Positions 29,293-38,048 are shown, counted from the stretch's first letter. The stretch: 64,000 nt of DNA from an uncultured Pseudomonadota bacterium (GCA_903828595.1 CAIKMS010000016.1:62001-126000); one strand, 5' to 3'. Translations and numbers: made by a program. The notes: generated by a model from the sequence alone, not told the origin.

Positions 29293-29895
29293 ATGACAAA
29301 AGTGACACGCAGAGTGAAAGCCTTGACGCTGCTGGCCTTGGCCGGAGTGCTGGCTTTGCAGGCCGGTTGTACGTCCATCAATGCGCGCACCGACTACGAT
29401 GCGACGGCCGATTTTTCTAAGTTCCATACCTACGTATGGGCTGGTGGTAAGGACATGACCGATCAGGGGGCTCTGGAGAACTCCCTGGTGGATAAGCGTG
29501 TGAAACAGATCGTCACTCGGCAGTTAGCGGCCAAGGGGCTTTCGGAAGTGGCCAAGGGTCAGCCGTCTGATCTGGTCGTGCGCTACTGGGTCGGTATTCG
29601 CGAGAAGCAAGAAATAGAGACTCTACCCGGTGCGGCTTGCTGCTACGGCGGATACGGCGGGTACGGCCCTTACTGGGGTGGTCGGTGGGGTAGCACGTAC
29701 GATCAAGTGATCGTGAACAACTACCACGAGGGCACTTTAATCGTGGATCTGATCGACGCGCAGACCAAAGATCTGGCCTGGCGGGCCTACCTGGTCCAAA
29801 CCTTGTCCAAGGATTTAGAGAAGACCGCGCAGAAAGCCGAAAAGAATGCGGAAGAGGCGTTTAAAAACTACCCGCCGCAGCCTTCCAAGCCGTAA
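29293..29895 (+). CDS. DUF4136 lipoprotein
   Basis: 200 residues from ATG at 29293, chosen because GGAG lies nine bases upstream and a basic signal sequence follows directly (MTKVTRRVKALTLLALAGVL). The lipobox is ALQAGC with Cys-26 as lipidated residue. The mature part INARTDYDATADFSKFHTYVWAGG is the DUF4136 start, followed by a Gly/Tyr-rich loop (CCYGGYGGYGPYWGG) and a strand-rich C-terminus (GTLIVDLIDAQTKDLAWRAY). A cell-envelope protein of unknown function; C-terminal charged helix ends in YPPQPSKP. A terminator follows at 29921. Confidence 0.85.
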   Translation: MTKVTRRVKALTLLALAGVLALQAGCTSINARTDYDATADFSKFHTYVWAGGKDMTDQGALENSLVDKRVKQIVTRQLAAKGLSEVAKGQPSDLVVRYWVGIREKQEIETLPGAACCYGGYGGYGPYWGGRWGSTYDQVIVNNYHEGTLIVDLIDAQTKDLAWRAYLVQTLSKDLEKTAQKAEKNAEEAFKNYPPQPSKP

Positions 29896-29920
29896 ATCCA
29901 GAGTCGATACGAAGATAAGG

Positions 29921-29953
29921 CGGCGTTGCGCTGTTCAGCCAACGCCGTTTTTT
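29921..29953 (+). terminator. Rho-independent terminator of the DUF4136 gene
   Basis: GGCGTTG (29922-29928) and CAACGCC (29940-29946) form a seven-base stem, followed by GTTTTTT. It lies 26 bases after the lipoprotein stop and its T run reaches the stop codon of the convergent gene at 29952. Confidence 0.85.
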
Positions 29954-30341
29954 AGCCTGGTTTTTTGCTGCTGGCCAGGCGCCAGTGTCCTGCCGGATCC
30001 TGACAGTAGGTCAGTTTAAAGGCTTCAGAATGGCCTTTAAGCACCGTATCACCACTCAGATCTCTACAGGCATGCTCGTGTTGGGTATAGCTGCGTACCA
30101 CCCGGTGCGTGCCGCCGATGCCTGATTTTTCCGAATTCCAGCTGACATCCACCCCGTCGGGCTGCGAACTCACGGTAGTCAGTGCGCTATTTAAAAACAC
30201 CTTCCAGTCAGCATCGCTGAAGCTGGCGAACTGGGTGCCTCTGAGGATCTGCTTTAGGCCCACGGCCGCCGGCGCGAGTTGAGGTATCAGGCTTGCCGCG
30301 AGCACTAACGGCTTTAGGTAGCGAAGGATCTGGTTTTTCAT
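29952..30341 (-). CDS. Secreted RT0821/Lpp0805-type surface-antigen-domain protein
   Basis: 129 residues from ATG at 30341; a longer frame to 30467 lies inside the upstream gene and lacks a signal. The N-terminus (KNQILRYLKPLVLAASLIPQLAPA) is a signal peptide. The mature part FSDADWKVFLNSALTTVSSQPDGVDVSWNSEKSGIGGTHRVVRSY...HACRDLSGDTVLKGHSEAFKLTYCQDPAGHWRL matches the pattern of the 17-kDa surface antigen C-terminal domain (two Cys, final W-R). The start overlaps the upstream gene by four bases, so the two are coupled. Function unknown. Confidence 0.72.
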   Translation of the reverse strand: MKNQILRYLKPLVLAASLIPQLAPAAVGLKQILRGTQFASFSDADWKVFLNSALTTVSSQPDGVDVSWNSEKSGIGGTHRVVRSYTQHEHACRDLSGDTVLKGHSEAFKLTYCQDPAGHWRLASSKKPG

Positions 30342-31231
30342 CGATGTTCCGGTGCCGGTAGTGAAGATAAAATCCCCAGCCGCAAGTCGGTAAAGCGCGG
30401 CGCGAAACCCAGCTCTTGGCGAATGCGTTGGCTGTCGATGCGACGTGAGTCCTGCAAAAAAGACCACAGCTCGGGGGATAACGTGGTGGCGGCCTCTTCG
30501 CGACTGATCAGTGTAGGCGTAGGCAGCCCGGTGAGGGTAGCGACGCGTTCAAAATACTCGGTCATCGACGTCGAGTTTCCGTCAGTGACGTTGTAGATGC
30601 GATTTTTCGCTCGTGGCGTCTCGTTGGCTAATAAGCACGCGGCAATCAGATCGTCCACGTGTATACGACTCGCCGGCGGGGCTTCGGAGTGCCGAATCAT
30701 GGGCTCCGCACGCTTTATGCGCTCAATAGGCAGGCGGCCCGGACCGTAAATTGCTGGCACTCTTAAAATGGTCCAAGCCACATTGCGCTCATTGGCCCAC
30801 GCTTGAATTTGCTGCTCGGCATCAACACGGCGCTGGGCGCGTTCGCTGGTCGGCGCCAGCGTTGAGTCTTCATCCACTAAGGCGCCAGCCGCATCACCGT
30901 AGACGCCGGTGGTGCTTAAATAGATCAGTCGATTGGGATACTCGGTCAGGCTCTTCAAAAAATACGCCAGCCGCGGGTCTGTGCTACCCGCGGGCGGGGG
31001 CGGAGCAAAATAAAACACGGTTTGGGTGAGCGTGTTTAAAATCCGTGGCGCAGGCGCGTCAGGTTCATCCAAATTCCAGGCGCAGCCGTCCACCCCGTGA
31101 CGATCCAGCCCGGAGGCTGAGCGACGACTGCTGGTAATTCCGGTGACACTGATTCGGTTGGATAGGGATCGGGCTAGCCGGCGGCCCACGTAACCGCAAC
31201 CAACAATCAGATAACGCACATTAGGTCTCAT
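30338..31231 (-). CDS. NAD(P)-dependent epimerase/dehydratase-like SDR (YeeZ-like)
   Basis: 297 residues of the extended SDR family. The dinucleotide loop is YLIVGCGYVGRRLA (GxGxxG); the active-site region is YLSTTGVYGDAAGALVDE, where Tyr of GVYG is in the place of the catalytic Tyr; RVPAIYGPGR and the substrate region follow. The overall layout resembles E. coli YeeZ, whose substrate is unknown. The terminal EHR overlaps the start of the next gene by four bases. Confidence 0.82.
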   Translation of the reverse strand: MRPNVRYLIVGCGYVGRRLARSLSNRISVTGITSSRRSASGLDRHGVDGCAWNLDEPDAPAPRILNTLTQTVFYFAPPPPAGSTDPRLAYFLKSLTEYPNRLIYLSTTGVYGDAAGALVDEDSTLAPTSERAQRRVDAEQQIQAWANERNVAWTILRVPAIYGPGRLPIERIKRAEPMIRHSEAPPASRIHVDDLIAACLLANETPRAKNRIYNVTDGNSTSMTEYFERVATLTGLPTPTLISREEAATTLSPELWSFLQDSRRIDSQRIRQELGFAPRFTDLRLGILSSLPAPEHR

Positions 31232-31320
31232 TTTTTACATTCTACGGACTTCTAGAGTCGGCTGCAGGGTAGTCAAGCGGGCTGCACACAGGCAGACTCC
31301 CCGGCCTACCAAGGGTATTC

Positions 31321-32331
31321 ATGCGCATCACGCTAAAAGCTAACGGGTTTTCATTTGAGGCGGCGCCCAGCGAAACGGTGCTCGATGCGGCCCGGCGGGC
31401 GGGCATGGACTTGCCGCATGCCTGTCGTGGCGGGCGCTGTGGGCTGTGTGCGGCTACTTTGATGGAAGGGCAGATCGACTATCCGGAGGGTGAACCTGCC
31501 GCTAAAGAATTGCGCGTGATAACGGCAAATGATGTGTTGTTGTGCCGGGCGCATGCCTTAAGCGATTTAGTCTTGGACATTCGGCCTATAGCGCCCGCGG
31601 GAACCATCACCTTCAAGCGACTGCCGGCGCGGGTGACGCGCTTGGAGTATCTCTCGCCAGAGCTCGCTAAGCTGTGGCTGCAGTTGCCGCGTACGGAACC
31701 TTTATATTTTAGGGCCGGGCAGTACCTCAATATTGTTTTAGAGGATGGGCAGCGGCGCAGTTACTCCATTGCCTCAGGCCCTGAGGCACCCGATCTCATC
31801 GAGCTACACCTGCGACGAGGCCAGTCTGGCGGCCGAGGCGCGGCTTTTTTTGATTCCCTGCAGCTGCGCATGCTCTTGGAAGTAGAGGGTCCGTTAGGGG
31901 AGTTTTCGTACGCGGGGGCTGAGGCGGATCTCTCGCCACGCCCCTTGATTCTGCTGGCGGGAGGGACGGGCTTTGCACCGATGAAGTCGATCCTGCAGCA
32001 CGCCTTAACGGCCTCGGCTAATCGTACTTTGCAGTTGTATTGGGGTGCGCGTTCGCGCCCGGAGCTGTACGACCATGAATGGTTGCGCAACGCTCAGGCT
32101 CACTACCCGCAATTTAACTACGTCGCCGTTTTATCAGAGCAAAGCGATGATCTAGAGCCCTTCATGCGTCACGGGTTGATCGCCGATGCGGTACTGGCTG
32201 ACCACGCCGATTTAAGTGACCTGGACTTTTATGCCGCCGGGCCACCGGCGATGCTGCAGGATATTTACTCGCGCTTGACCGCGCACGGCTTGCCGCCAGA
32301 GCGATTTCATAGCGACTTACCCACCCGCTAG
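31321..32331 (+). CDS. [2Fe-2S] ferredoxin/FAD/NAD(P)H reductase (CDP-6-deoxyglucoseen-reductase-like)
   Basis: 336 residues. Plant-type ferredoxin domain at 1-90 with cluster ligands Cys-35, Cys-40, Cys-43 and Cys-75 (HACRGGRCGLCAATL...LLCRAHA). FAD domain at 100-200 with RRSYSIAS. NAD domain at 205-330 with LAGGTGFAPMKSIL and the terminal AAGPPAMLQDIYSRL. The same architecture occurs in AscD/RfbI and in reductases of oxygenases; in gammaproteobacteria a copy beside hemCD or ubiD is common. The electron acceptor is unknown. It converges with hemD, three bases apart. Confidence 0.88.
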   Translation: MRITLKANGFSFEAAPSETVLDAARRAGMDLPHACRGGRCGLCAATLMEGQIDYPEGEPAAKELRVITANDVLLCRAHALSDLVLDIRPIAPAGTITFKRLPARVTRLEYLSPELAKLWLQLPRTEPLYFRAGQYLNIVLEDGQRRSYSIASGPEAPDLIELHLRRGQSGGRGAAFFDSLQLRMLLEVEGPLGEFSYAGAEADLSPRPLILLAGGTGFAPMKSILQHALTASANRTLQLYWGARSRPELYDHEWLRNAQAHYPQFNYVAVLSEQSDDLEPFMRHGLIADAVLADHADLSDLDFYAAGPPAMLQDIYSRLTAHGLPPERFHSDLPTR

Positions 32332-32334
32332 GCG

Positions 32335-33105
32335 TTAGCGCGCCCGTTGCCACTGGGTCAGGGCTGACACCAACGAGGCACTGTCGGCGGCTTGAGCCAC
32401 GATTAATTCACCGTTTAGGCCCATTTGCCGGGCCGCATGCCCTATGCGCGCACTGGCCGCCAATAACGCAGTTAGCGTGAGCAAGTCGCGGCCTTCGGTG
32501 CTCAGTAGCTCAAAAAGCGCTTTGAGCACGTCGGTGCTGGTGGCGGTGACCACCTGAATCTGACCTGCAGCCCACTCACGCTCGACGGCAGCTACGGCGC
32601 CGGGTAACGGGGTGGCCCGAACGCGCTTATAGACTTCCGCGTAGGTGATCTGCGCGCCGCGCTGCGTTAAGGCATCGCCCAAGGTCTCCAGGCCATCGGC
32701 GCCGCGCACGATGAGAATGCGCTGGCCGCGCACGGACTGCAGATCCGGCAGGTTGAGTAAGTCCTCGCTGCTAAAGCCGCCGCGCGGTATCAAAGCGGGT
32801 GGATGACCCCTTTCAGTCAAGGCGGCGGCGGTGGCCGGACCGACGGCAATCAGCGAGCTGTCGGCACTGTGATCCAGCAGGTGTGCCGCATGATGCACGG
32901 CATTGACGCTTAAGAAGATGATCCAGTGGTAGTGATCCAGCGGCCCCAGCGCGGCACGCTGAATGACAGGGTTACCCACCCGCTCGGTCTGCAGAGTGGG
33001 CAGGTGAAAGACCCTAAAGCCCTGCGCGTGCAAAAGACCGGTGAGCAAGCCGGCTTGAGCTTCGGGACGGGTGACTAAAACGCCAAGGCCTTTTAGATCC
33101 GCCAT
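32335..33105 (-). CDS. hemD: HemD, uroporphyrinogen-III synthase
   Basis: 256 residues with two similar alpha/beta halves. Family features are weak as usual: VLVTRPEAQAGLLTGLLHAQGFRVFHLPTL at the N-terminus, LIAVGPATAAALTERG in the middle, and VVTATSTDVLKALFELL near the end. It closes hydroxymethylbilane to uroporphyrinogen III with D-ring inversion. It starts four bases after the hemC stop, so the identification also rests on hemC-hemD order. No hemX/hemY follows; the operon ends here. Confidence 0.92.
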   Translation of the reverse strand: MADLKGLGVLVTRPEAQAGLLTGLLHAQGFRVFHLPTLQTERVGNPVIQRAALGPLDHYHWIIFLSVNAVHHAAHLLDHSADSSLIAVGPATAAALTERGHPPALIPRGGFSSEDLLNLPDLQSVRGQRILIVRGADGLETLGDALTQRGAQITYAEVYKRVRATPLPGAVAAVEREWAAGQIQVVTATSTDVLKALFELLSTEGRDLLTLTALLAASARIGHAARQMGLNGELIVAQAADSASLVSALTQWQRAR

Positions 33106-33109
33106 GGGC

Positions 33110-34030
33110 TTAACTCGGGTTCACTAGATTCGCCAGCAGCTCCTTGCCGCCCTCGGCGAGCATCTGGCTGGCAAGCCTCAGTCCCAGGGCGTGGGCCTCC
33201 TGGGCGGGGCCGGTAATTTCCTGGCGCAGCGTCTGACGACCGTCCGGCCTGCCGATGAGTCCGCGTAGATGCAAGGTCTGCTCTGTGAGCGTCGCGTGCG
33301 CGGCGATGGGCGAGGTGCAGCTGGCCGTGAGTCCTTGCGCAAAAGCCCGCTCGGCCGCCAGGCAACAGCCGGTGGCTTGATCGTTCAGCGCCGTAAACCA
33401 GGCGCTGGCGCGCGGATCATCGCAACACTCAATACCAATAGCGCCTTGCCCTACGGCGGGCAGAAACACGTCGGGATCCAAATACTCTTTGATGCGTGAT
33501 GCCAGCCCTAAACGGATCAGGCCTGCACTGGCCAAGACAATGGCATCGTAGTGGCCCTCATCCAGCTTGCGCAGGCGGCTATCCACATTCCCGCGCAGGC
33601 TGATCACGTTTAAGTCGGGACGCAAAGACTTAAGCAGGCATTGCCGACGTTGGCTGGAGGTGCCCACCGTAGCGCCTAGGGGCAGTTGCGCTAAGCAGTC
33701 AAAGTTTACCGAGACAAAGGCATCACGGGCATCCGCACGCGGCAGTATGGCAGCCAGTAAAAAGCCCTCAGGTAGGTTCCAGGGTACGTCTTTCATGGAG
33801 TGCACCGCCAGATCTGCCCGGCCCTCCTGCATGGCAACCTCCAGTTCCTTGATGAACAGGCCTTTGCCACCGACCTGCGATAGCGGTCTATCTAAAATCC
33901 GATCGCCGGCTGTCACCACTTCCAGCAACTCCACGCTAAGTTGCGTGTGCGTGCTCTCCAGCAGGGCCTTCACGTAGTGCGCCTGCCACAGGGCCAGAGC
34001 GCTGCGGCGGGTGGCGATAGACAGCTTCAT
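33110..34030 (-). CDS. hemC: HemC, porphobilinogen deaminase (hydroxymethylbilane synthase)
   Basis: 306 residues. Starts KLSIATRRSALALWQAHYVKALL; substrate arginines in GTSSQRRQCLLKSLRPDL and LRGNVDSRLRKLDEGHYDAIVLASAGL; the dipyrromethane cofactor cysteine is in GLTASCTSPIAAHA. It joins four porphobilinogens. Its start overlaps the upstream oxidoreductase stop by four bases. Confidence 0.97.
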   Translation of the reverse strand: MKLSIATRRSALALWQAHYVKALLESTHTQLSVELLEVVTAGDRILDRPLSQVGGKGLFIKELEVAMQEGRADLAVHSMKDVPWNLPEGFLLAAILPRADARDAFVSVNFDCLAQLPLGATVGTSSQRRQCLLKSLRPDLNVISLRGNVDSRLRKLDEGHYDAIVLASAGLIRLGLASRIKEYLDPDVFLPAVGQGAIGIECCDDPRASAWFTALNDQATGCCLAAERAFAQGLTASCTSPIAAHATLTEQTLHLRGLIGRPDGRQTLRQEITGPAQEAHALGLRLASQMLAEGGKELLANLVNPS

Positions 34031-34923
34031 GGAGCCTTTAAGGCCGGTGAGTTGGCCTGCGCGAAAAGCGCTTCTTTCAGGCGAAAGATCGTGGAGATGT
34101 CCTCATCGCCATGTCCGGCAGCCATCAGCTGACTGTATTCAGTCAGGACGCTTTCCACCGAGGGCAGTGCGACGCCGTGTTTAGCGGCCATGTCTCTACA
34201 GATTTTTAAATCTTTGTCGTGCAGCCGTACGCGAAAACCCGCCGGGTACGCTTGGCGCGACATGAAGGGTGCCCGATTGACGAAATACCAGGACGACCCA
34301 GCGCCCTGACCTAAGGTTTCGATCACCTGATCCAGCGGTAGCCCTTCGGCTTTGGCAAAGGCCATAGCCTCGGCCACCACCTGAATAATACCGGCGCACA
34401 TGATTTGGTTCGTCGCCTTAGTGGCTTGACCAAAGCCTACAGGCCCCAGGCGGGTGACGGTTTTACCCATGGCTTTTAAGACCGGTAGCGCACGCTCGAA
34501 GTCCTCGGCGCTGCCGCCGACCATGATGGCAAGCGCTGCATTTTTAGCACCCTCCACACCACCGCTGACCGGGGCATCCACAAAGCCTGAGCCGTGTAGC
34601 GCCAGTTTCTGGGCGCACTCACGTGCGCAGCCGGCACTGACCGTCGAGCAATCAATCACAAGCAGACCTGGATGCGCACCCGGTAGCAGCGCATCCACCG
34701 TTTGCAGCAGATCCGCATCGGCAGATACGCAGATCACAACGACATCGCAGGCCGCGGCTAAGCTCGCTGGGCTTTGCGCAACGCTCGTACCCAGTTCACT
34801 GGCTAAGCTCTGCGCTTTGGCAACGGTGCGGTTCCATACACCCTGCAGCAGGCCCGCTTTGGCCAGATTGCGGGCCATCGGCCCACCCATTGCACCCAGA
34901 CCTATAAAACCGGCTTTTTGCAC
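34027..34923 (-). CDS. NAD(P)-dependent beta-hydroxyacid dehydrogenase (GarR/MmsB-like)
   Basis: 298 residues of the 3-hydroxyisobutyrate dehydrogenase family. Dinucleotide loop GFIGLGAMGGPMARNLAKAG, substrate motif FVDAPVSGGVEGAKNAAL (family: DAPVSGG), catalytic Lys in GFGQATKATNQIM and the C-terminal LHDKDLKICRDMAAKHGVALP. Substrates in the family include tartronate semialdehyde, 3-hydroxyisobutyrate and succinic semialdehyde; none can be chosen here. Coupling to hemC is unusual and probably only positional. Confidence 0.88.
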   Translation of the reverse strand: MQKAGFIGLGAMGGPMARNLAKAGLLQGVWNRTVAKAQSLASELGTSVAQSPASLAAACDVVVICVSADADLLQTVDALLPGAHPGLLVIDCSTVSAGCARECAQKLALHGSGFVDAPVSGGVEGAKNAALAIMVGGSAEDFERALPVLKAMGKTVTRLGPVGFGQATKATNQIMCAGIIQVVAEAMAFAKAEGLPLDQVIETLGQGAGSSWYFVNRAPFMSRQAYPAGFRVRLHDKDLKICRDMAAKHGVALPSVESVLTEYSQLMAAGHGDEDISTIFRLKEALFAQANSPALKAP

Positions 34924-34983
34924 GTTGGCAGTCTCTCGTAGTGGAAAGTAAGCAGTAGGGGCTGATGTTATAAGCCCGTGTGG

Positions 34984-35499
34984 TTAACGATTGGCGCCGC
35001 AGGCCGTTTCGACATCGCGCAGCGCTTCGGAACGGGCTTGCTCAATTTCGGCATCAGACAGGTAAATCCGCTCGTTATTATCCCCGGCTTTGTACAGACG
35101 GCGGGAGTGCGTATAGCTGTCGTAGGCTGCCTTTGCGCGATCGCAGTCACCGCTGCGTGCAGCGGCTAAATCGGCGGCCATTTTTTTCTCAACCGGGCTT
35201 TGCGGGGCTTCGTTACCGGTTGTAGCCCGTGAACGAGGCGCGCTGGATGCAGGTGTAGCGGCGCGTGCCGCACTTTTATTGGATCCCATAGTGATCATCT
35301 GCACCGAGCTGGTGCCCTCAGGCGGTGGCTGATCGCTGTAGTGCGTGTTGTTTTGCGCGTCGACCCACTTGTAGACCACCGAATCGGCCTGCGCCGGCAG
35401 TAACGGCCAGGCCAGCACAGTCAGCAGCAGGATCACGAACCGTTGCACGGGCCGTGAACTTGTGCGACGGGTAGCCAAAGGGGCGTAGCAACGGCTCAT
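34984..35499 (-). CDS. Periplasmic DUF4124-domain protein
   Basis: 171 residues. A signal peptide (VILLLTVLAWPLLPAQA) follows a 20-residue basic leader. The mature N-terminus DSVVYKWVDAQNNTHYSDQPPPEG is the DUF4124 domain, then a Ser/Ala-rich linker and a helical C-terminal part with two cysteines (RSGDCDRAKAAYDSY...VETACGANR). AGGAG is well placed before ATG at 35499. Function unknown. Confidence 0.82.
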   Translation of the reverse strand: MSRCYAPLATRRTSSRPVQRFVILLLTVLAWPLLPAQADSVVYKWVDAQNNTHYSDQPPPEGTSSVQMITMGSNKSAARAATPASSAPRSRATTGNEAPQSPVEKKMAADLAAARSGDCDRAKAAYDSYTHSRRLYKAGDNNERIYLSDAEIEQARSEALRDVETACGANR

Positions 35500-35805
35500 A
35501 TTGGTGCTCCTAAAAACGCTGGCTGGTGCGATTGATCTGTGCCACCGGCAAAGTCAGGGGTTGCCGCCTGCCGCAAGACCATGCATGGACACCTCAGTTT
35601 GGACGTTTGCGACCCCTTGGGGGTGGCTGTGCATCACACTCGGCGACCCTGCAACACCATTGACCCTACCCGCACAGTCTACCATCGCCGCCCGCGCCTT
35701 TTAGCGGCCGTTGTTACACGGCAAGGATGAGGCCTTGACTTCAAGCGGGTAGCGGATGATCGTGACGGTAACGGCGGATATCCGATGATTTACGGGGAGT
35801 AGGCA
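35500..35805. other. Divergent intergenic region, no gene seen
   Basis: Short frames here (about 60 codons) overlap one another without domains. The stretch must carry the promoters of the divergent DUF4124 gene and ubiK. GGGGAG precedes the ubiK start. I see no riboswitch-like or repeated element. Confidence 0.5.
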
Positions 35806-36060
35806 ATGAAGTTTGATACGTCAGGGCTCGATGATTTGGTCAAGAAGCTCAGCGATGGGCTACCGCCCTCGCTGCTTGCCTTTAAGACTGATTTGGAAAC
35901 CAATTTCCGGGCAGTTTTACAGTCGGGGTTGGCCAAAATGGATCTGGTAACCCGTCAGGATTTTGATGTTCAAGCCGGCGTATTGGCGCGCACTCGGGAG
36001 AAATTAGAAGCGCTGGAGGCGCGTCTGAGCGCTTTAGAGGCTCTCGAGCCTAAGGCTTAA
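35806..36060 (+). CDS. ubiK: UbiK, ubiquinone biosynthesis accessory factor (BMFP domain)
   Basis: 84 residues of the YqiC/BMFP family: an amphipathic N-terminal half (LVKKLSDGLPPSLLAFKTDLETNFRAVLQSGLAKMDLVTRQDFDVQAGVLARTREKLEAL, read in pieces) and a C-terminal coiled coil (LEARLSALEALE). UbiK forms a complex with UbiJ and promotes coenzyme Q synthesis; ubiJ is 19 kb away in this window. Strong GGGGAG Shine-Dalgarno sequence before ATG at 35806. Confidence 0.9.
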   Translation: MKFDTSGLDDLVKKLSDGLPPSLLAFKTDLETNFRAVLQSGLAKMDLVTRQDFDVQAGVLARTREKLEALEARLSALEALEPKA

Positions 36061-36088
36061 AAAAACGGGCCGTTTTCGGCCCGTTTTT
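36061..36088. terminator. Bidirectional rho-independent terminator between ubiK and cytochrome c5
   Basis: AAAAACGGGCCG (36061-36072), loop TTTT, CGGCCCGTTTTT (36077-36088): a perfect 12-base stem with A and T runs on either side, so it can terminate both the ubiK transcript and the convergent cytochrome c gene. Confidence 0.93.
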
Positions 36089-36119
36089 CAATCTACTAAA
36101 CCAATAAACAGGCGCGCGA

Positions 36120-36635
36120 TTACTGCGCGGCCTTGGCCATGTAGTCCACGCCCTGCTTAACCAGATCGTCGGTTAGAGCCGGGTTGCCGCCACGGGCCGG
36201 CATAACACCCTTGTTTTTGTAACCATTGATCGCGTGGTCGTACAAGGTGGGCTTGCCCTGCGCCAAGCGCGGGGCCCACGCTGCCTTGTCACCGTATTTG
36301 GGAGCACCACCAATGCCAGCGGAGTGGCAGGCGCTGCAAATGGCCTTATAAGTCTCTTCGCCGTTAGCGGGCAGCGCCGCTTTAGGCGCCTCACCGGCAG
36401 CCGCGCTGGCTACGATGGCTATGGTGGAGTTGTCGTGACCGGCCACGGCTACAAGTCCGGCGGGCGCTAAACGCTCCAGCACCCTGGCGTGGTCTAAAGC
36501 CTCGCTCTCATAACGGGCCTTTTCAAAGGGATCACCGATGCTGCGCGCGAGCCCGATCAGGACTAGGGTAATGACGATCAGCACTCCGATGATGGTGCTA
36601 AAGGTATTGAAGAATTTCGAGTCGTGCTTGCTCAA
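36120..36635 (-). CDS. Membrane-anchored cytochrome c5
   Basis: 171 residues from TTG at 36635, which is preceded by GGAGAGG four bases upstream and gives the family N-terminus LSKHDSKFFNTFSTIIGVLIVITLVLIGLARS (first residue Met in vivo). Upstream in-frame starts at 36689 and 36755 have no ribosome-binding site. A membrane anchor (about 15-32), a 60-residue linker and one c-type haem site CSACHS are followed by the distal Met in GVMPARGG. It is a periplasm-facing electron carrier, likely to a terminal oxidase. Confidence 0.9.
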   Translation of the reverse strand: MSKHDSKFFNTFSTIIGVLIVITLVLIGLARSIGDPFEKARYESEALDHARVLERLAPAGLVAVAGHDNSTIAIVASAAAGEAPKAALPANGEETYKAICSACHSAGIGGAPKYGDKAAWAPRLAQGKPTLYDHAINGYKNKGVMPARGGNPALTDDLVKQGVDYMAKAAQ

Positions 36636-36772
36636 GGGCCTCTCCGGCAGTTCTACGTAGGGGTTAAGCCCTACAGGATGGTGACGCATTATAGCGATTC
36701 TGAGCCGAAGCTCTATCAGAGTTGGTTGGACGATGTCGCTTAAGCTTGCGTACAATGCTTTTTTGTCTTAAC

Positions 36773-36849
36773 GCGCCCGTAGCTCAGCTGGATAGAGTGA
36801 CGGTCTCCGAAGCCGTAGGTCGTGGGTTCGACTCCCGCCGGGCGCGCCA
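36773..36849 (+). tRNA. tRNA-Arg (anticodon CCG)
   Basis: 77 nt with encoded CCA. Acceptor stem GCGCCCG/CGGGCGC, discriminator G, D arm GCTC...GAGT, anticodon stem ACGGT/GCCGT with loop CTCCGAA, giving anticodon CCG (codon CGG), and T arm CGTGGGTTCGACTCCCG. TACAAT at 36751-36756 is a good -10; a -35 at the right spacing is unclear. Confidence 0.97.
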
Positions 36850-37009
36850 ACTTCGCCCTGTGCTGTCTCGTTCGGTGACTACCGGCCCTTGCTGTGCAGG
36901 TTTTCGCCGGGTCTTTAGGCTCTGACAGGCCCGCATCGGGTGCGCTGCTCAACATCCGGCGCTATAAACCCGTTTTAGCGCCTCCGGAAGGTCTTCATTG
37001 GGCCTTAAA

Positions 37010-37039
37010 GCCTGCTCAATTCACGGTGAATTAACAGGC
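37010..37039 (-). terminator. Long hairpin downstream of dsbA-like gene
   Basis: GCCTG...CAGGC encloses AATTCAC-G-GTGAATT. On the minus strand it is followed by TTTAA and lies 37 bases after the stop of the gene at 37076, where a terminator is expected. The T run is short, so termination strength is uncertain. The 226-base stretch 36850-37075 holds no gene that I can see. Confidence 0.55.
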
Positions 37040-37075
37040 TTTGATGCGTTAGGCGGCCTTCTTGCGGCCTTTACT

Positions 37076-37981
37076 TCAAAGATGGTGCTCAGATGCGGCC
37101 AAGTCGTTAAGCAGCGTCAACAAGTCGGCTTCCGTGCGCGCGCTACCTATATCGGTCATGTATTTGCCGTTAACGACCAGCGCAGGTACGCCGGTGACTT
37201 TATAGCGCAGCGTCAGTTGCTCGGCCTGTTGCAGCTTGGTCTCTACCAAAAAGGAACGGTAGGTACGATCAAAGTCAGCTTCGGAAACACCGTGTGCCAG
37301 CAGAAAATCTTTCTGCATTTTCTCGGTTTTTGCCGGATCGCGCATGTCGACCAACGGGTTGCCGACCACATGAATTTCATGAAAAACCTCGGCATGCAGC
37401 GTGTTGAGCTTGCCTAAAGCTTCCATGGTGTAAAACAGGCGCGCATGCGCGCGGTTAGCGGTATTGCCGGCCCACATCACCGGCACGCGGCTAAAGCTCA
37501 CGTAGGAAGGGCGCGACTTAGCGTTCCAGTTCTCGAGGGCAGGGTCGAGGTGAAAGCAATGAGGGCAGCCGTACCAGAAGACTTCCAGCACTTCGACCTT
37601 GTCTGGCGCTACCGACGTCGGTTGGCTGGGCACGATCTTGGTGTAATGGGTGTTTTCCACCCAGCGCGCCGGTATGGGCGTGGCTGAAGGGGTTGGCAGC
37701 GTGGCCGCGACCGCGCGGGCAATCGGTGAAAAAGTAAAAGTGGCATCGCTGACACTTTCCGAGTCGCCTTCGGCCACCGGTTTGGCCAGTTCGACGCTGC
37801 GAGCAGGCGCTGCGCTGGGCTGTTCGCTGGGCTGTTGGCTGGGGTTTGTCGCCTGACGGTGTATGGATGCGCTGACCGGGGTCGGCGCGACGGTTGGTGA
37901 CTGACGGCTACCGCAGCCAGCCGCTGACAAACCCAGAATCAAAGTAACGGCCGCTAGGGCCAGGGAGAGTCGGTTGCGCAT
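37076..37981 (-). CDS. DsbA-family thiol:disulfide oxidoreductase with lipoprotein-type N-terminus
   Basis: 301 residues from ATG at 37981 (GGAG six bases upstream). Signal sequence RNRLSLALAAVTLILGLSAAGC ends in a lipobox, so it is probably lipidated. About 100 residues of Pro/Ser/Thr/Ala-rich linker follow, then a thioredoxin-like domain with active site CPHC in EVFWYGCPHCFHLDPAL, helical insert, and the cis-Pro loop KVTGVPALVVNGKYM. It oxidises cysteines in exported proteins. The engB-cytochrome c4-dsbA neighbourhood is typical of Pseudomonas and relatives, where DsbA is soluble; the lipobox and long linker are unusual. Confidence 0.9.
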   Translation of the reverse strand: MRNRLSLALAAVTLILGLSAAGCGSRQSPTVAPTPVSASIHRQATNPSQQPSEQPSAAPARSVELAKPVAEGDSESVSDATFTFSPIARAVAATLPTPSATPIPARWVENTHYTKIVPSQPTSVAPDKVEVLEVFWYGCPHCFHLDPALENWNAKSRPSYVSFSRVPVMWAGNTANRAHARLFYTMEALGKLNTLHAEVFHEIHVVGNPLVDMRDPAKTEKMQKDFLLAHGVSEADFDRTYRSFLVETKLQQAEQLTLRYKVTGVPALVVNGKYMTDIGSARTEADLLTLLNDLAASEHHL

Positions 37982-38048
37982 CGTAAACTCCGTGACGGGC
38001 AGGTCACGGCCCACCCTAACGCTGGTTAATCTGACTTTTCAGGGATTT

